The notes under the pieces are model-generated. The model made no database searches and was not told the origin of the DNA. It saw only the letters and a program-made list of their open reading frames with translations. The position numbers and the translations under genes are program-made. From contig NZ_NDHW01000255.1 of the NCBI RefSeq assembly GCF_002251945.1, forward strand, positions 26,039 to 90,038: 64,000 nt of DNA, given 5' to 3'. Below are positions 62,521 through 64,000 of the stretch, piece by piece (the first letter of the stretch is position 1; every line of letters begins with the position of its first letter). Origin of the DNA: Pseudanabaena sp. SR411. Its GTDB lineage: Bacteria; Cyanobacteriota; Cyanobacteriia; Pseudanabaenales; Pseudanabaenaceae.

Positions 62521-62994
62521 TTAAGACCAAAGTAAACCAAGGAATTTTTGCATTGGTTCTAGATAGTTGAGGAAGTATGCAAATGCAGCACCGCCAGCAC
62601 CACCAACCAAGAAGCTGCTAGCAAATTCGCTCCAGCCAGAAGGAGTACCAAGATCGGCAGGAGCCTCAAGTGGAGTACTAGATTGGAGCTTAGTGACGTG
62701 CTGACCATGTAAAGACATACCAGCGGTCAAAATCATTACAAAGGCTAAGGTTGCCAATAAGCCAGAAAGGCTACCCAATTCGGTATTTCTTAGAGGACCA
62801 AGCAAGGCAAAAGGTCCATAGATGAAGTAACCATGAGCCATACCGACTTCTAAGCCACGACGGCTAGGAGATAAACCTGCGCGGTAAGCGGGCAGATTAC
62901 CGATGAAGGCTTTAACGATCGCAGAATCGCTAATGGGGGTAGACAAATTCCCTAGTTGGGGATCGTTCTTGAAGGGTTGTACAAAATCTGTCAT
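62521..62994 (-). CDS. psaL: photosystem I reaction center subunit XI, PsaL
   Basis: This 157-residue protein has the PsaL layout: an N-terminal cytoplasmic arm (FVQPFKNDPQLGNLSTPISD), PAYRAGLSPSRRGLEVGMAHG with the chlorophyll-binding His, and three helices (LLATLAFVMILTAGMSLHG; FLVGGAGGAAFAYFLNYL). PsaL mediates oligomerisation of photosystem I. psaI follows on the same strand. Confidence 0.97.
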   Translation of the reverse strand: MTDFVQPFKNDPQLGNLSTPISDSAIVKAFIGNLPAYRAGLSPSRRGLEVGMAHGYFIYGPFALLGPLRNTELGSLSGLLATLAFVMILTAGMSLHGQHVTKLQSSTPLEAPADLGTPSGWSEFASSFLVGGAGGAAFAYFLNYLEPMQKFLGLLWS

Positions 62995-63105
62995 AAGTCT
63001 TTATTAAGTTAAAGATTGCAGGGAGAAATTTGTCTTCATTTTAGGGAATAAGCGCGGATGTCACTGCATAAAGGGTGCGGATCTTTAGAAAACTTCACAA
63101 CCTCT

Positions 63106-63136
63106 AGTAAAAAATGGGCTTTGCCCATTTTTTACT
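63106..63136. terminator. nth terminator palindrome
   Basis: AGTAAAAAATGGGC pairs perfectly with its complement around loop TTT. The right arm covers the nth stop codon. Confidence 0.8.
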
Positions 63137-63788
63137 TTACAGACGCTGATGGACATAAATCGGCTAGTTCACAGCGATCGCAAGCAGGTTTACGCGCATT
63201 ACAAACGGCTCGTCCATGATAAATAATCCTAATCGACCAATTTTCCCAGTCCCGTTGGGGCAGTAGCCCCATCAAATCTCGCTCGACTTTAACGGGTTCT
63301 TCAAATTTGGTTAGTCCTAGTCTTTTTGTTAGTCGCTTTACGTGGGTGTCAACGGTTACGCCTGCATTGATCCCATAGGCATGGGCTAAAACCACATTGG
63401 CAGTTTTACGAGCCACTCCCGCTAGCTTCAGCAGTTTTTCCATCGTATTTGGTACTTGCCCGTTAAAGTCTCGCACGATCATTTCACAGGCACTTCTAAT
63501 ATTTTTAGCTTTATTGCGGTAAAAACCTGTGGAATGTACTAACTCCATCAGTTCATCAAGATCGGCATTGGCTAAGGCGATCGCATCAGGATATCGGGCA
63601 AATAATTTTGGGGTGACCATATTCACCCGCTCATCGGTACATTGAGCCGAGAGAATCACGGCAACCAAAAGTTGTACTGGGGTTTCGTAATCAAGTGAAC
63701 AGGTTGCGTCTGGATAAAGACGCTTGAGGCGAATCAATATTTCGTTAGCCCGAACTTTTTTAGATGAACGTTTGGTAATAATTCCCAT
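63132..63788 (-). CDS. nth: endonuclease III
   Basis: This 218-residue DNA glycosylase/AP lyase removes oxidised pyrimidines. Visible features are the helix-hairpin-helix KLAGVARKTANVVLAHAYG, the catalytic Lys in that motif, Asp in VDTHVKRLTKRLG, and the 4Fe-4S loop CNARKPACDRCELADLC with C-X6-C-X2-C-X5-C spacing. Full length, single gene. Confidence 0.97.
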   Translation of the reverse strand: MGIITKRSSKKVRANEILIRLKRLYPDATCSLDYETPVQLLVAVILSAQCTDERVNMVTPKLFARYPDAIALANADLDELMELVHSTGFYRNKAKNIRSACEMIVRDFNGQVPNTMEKLLKLAGVARKTANVVLAHAYGINAGVTVDTHVKRLTKRLGLTKFEEPVKVERDLMGLLPQRDWENWSIRIIYHGRAVCNARKPACDRCELADLCPSASVK

Positions 63789-63829
63789 GAGTAGCGCAAT
63801 ACACCGATGATTCGCAGTTTAGCATTCTC

Positions 63830-63866
63830 AAAACAAGAAGCGACACTTCGTGTCGCTTCTTGTTTT
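63830..63866. repeat. 17-bp-arm palindrome upstream of nth
   Basis: AAAACAAGAAGCGACAC pairs perfectly with GTGTCGCTTCTTGTTTT around loop TTC. Confidence 0.75.
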
Positions 63867-63913
63867 GGGATCTCTGAATTTCTTGACAGCGACATTTAAA
63901 AATACGTTTTATA

Positions 63914-63996
63914 GCAACGCAAGAGATAGCTAGGACAAATCAAAACCCAAAAGATGAGTGGCGGCGCGAAGCGCCGCCACTCATCTTTTGGGTTTT
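63914..63996. repeat. TATAGCAACGCAA element with a 26-bp-arm palindrome
   Basis: TATAGCAACGCAAGAGATAG begins the element; a perfect 26-bp palindrome (AAAACCCAAAAGATGAGTGG...) with loop GAA lies at 63942-63996. The left terminus matches the element at 23975-24039, and the stem core GTGGCGGCGC is shared with it. The right terminus lies beyond the window. Confidence 0.75.
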
Positions 63997-64000
63997 ATGT

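Overview
The window is chromosomal DNA from a cyanobacterium. Supporting signs are photosystem and cytochrome genes (psbO, petG, psaL, psaI, ndhS), a tmRNA whose tag reads ANNIVSFSRKAAPVAA, cyanobacteria-restricted families (DUF2605, DUF2973, DUF2214, DUF2358, PATAN response regulator), a min operon, and very frequent GCGATCGC (HIP1) octamers. A filamentous Pseudanabaena-like lineage is my best guess, but that is inference only; no rRNA is present to settle it.

Layout. 0-7 kb: a hydrolase, tRNA-Leu(GAG), mazG, the DUF2605/DUF2973 pair, a PATAN response regulator, petG and psbO. 7.2-9.0 kb: a HIP1-free two-gene cassette (OLD-like ATPase plus a frameshifted TOPRIM/DUF3226 protein) that looks like acquired defence DNA. 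9-13.9 kb: an S9 peptidase, the tmRNA, and a repeat-rich stretch with transposase debris and a ParB-like orphan. 14-26.8 kb: dprA, an adenylate kinase-like gene, sufS, a WD40 kinase, a BlaI/M56 pair, a J-domain TPR protein, ndhS, an OmpA-like protein, rnz and clpC. 26.8-32.2 kb: minC-minD-minE running by a 4-nt overlap into an MBOAT acyltransferase and an AlgJ/AlgX-like partner. 32-38.4 kb: a PP2C phosphatase, fbp, leuC, a REase-like/HEPN protein and malic enzyme. 38.7-40 kb: an AT-rich, HIP1-free membrane glycosyltransferase. 40.4-44.9 kb: the str operon (rpsL-rpsG-fusA-tuf). 45-64 kb: tpiA, a GNAT/FemAB-like protein, gyrA, arsR, several small cyanobacterial families, tlyA, rpsA, rsmB, mraY, psaL-psaI and nth.

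The most unusual structure is not a gene. Intergenic spaces carry many long, almost perfect palindromes with 14-31 bp arms, usually closed by exactly three bases (GAA/TTC, AAA/TTT, GCA or GTA between G-C pairs). Stem sequences mostly differ from copy to copy, and several arms run into tRNA or protein-coding ends. Some form the cores of larger MITE-like elements with conserved termini (TATAGCAATCCTAAATG, AGCAATTCTCATTAT, TTAAGTAGCT). Two copies of a decayed IS1-like transposase end lie beside them. The findings treat the palindromes, the ATPase-TOPRIM cassette with its 4-bp frameshift, the extended MinE, and the min/acyltransferase coupling as the best leads.
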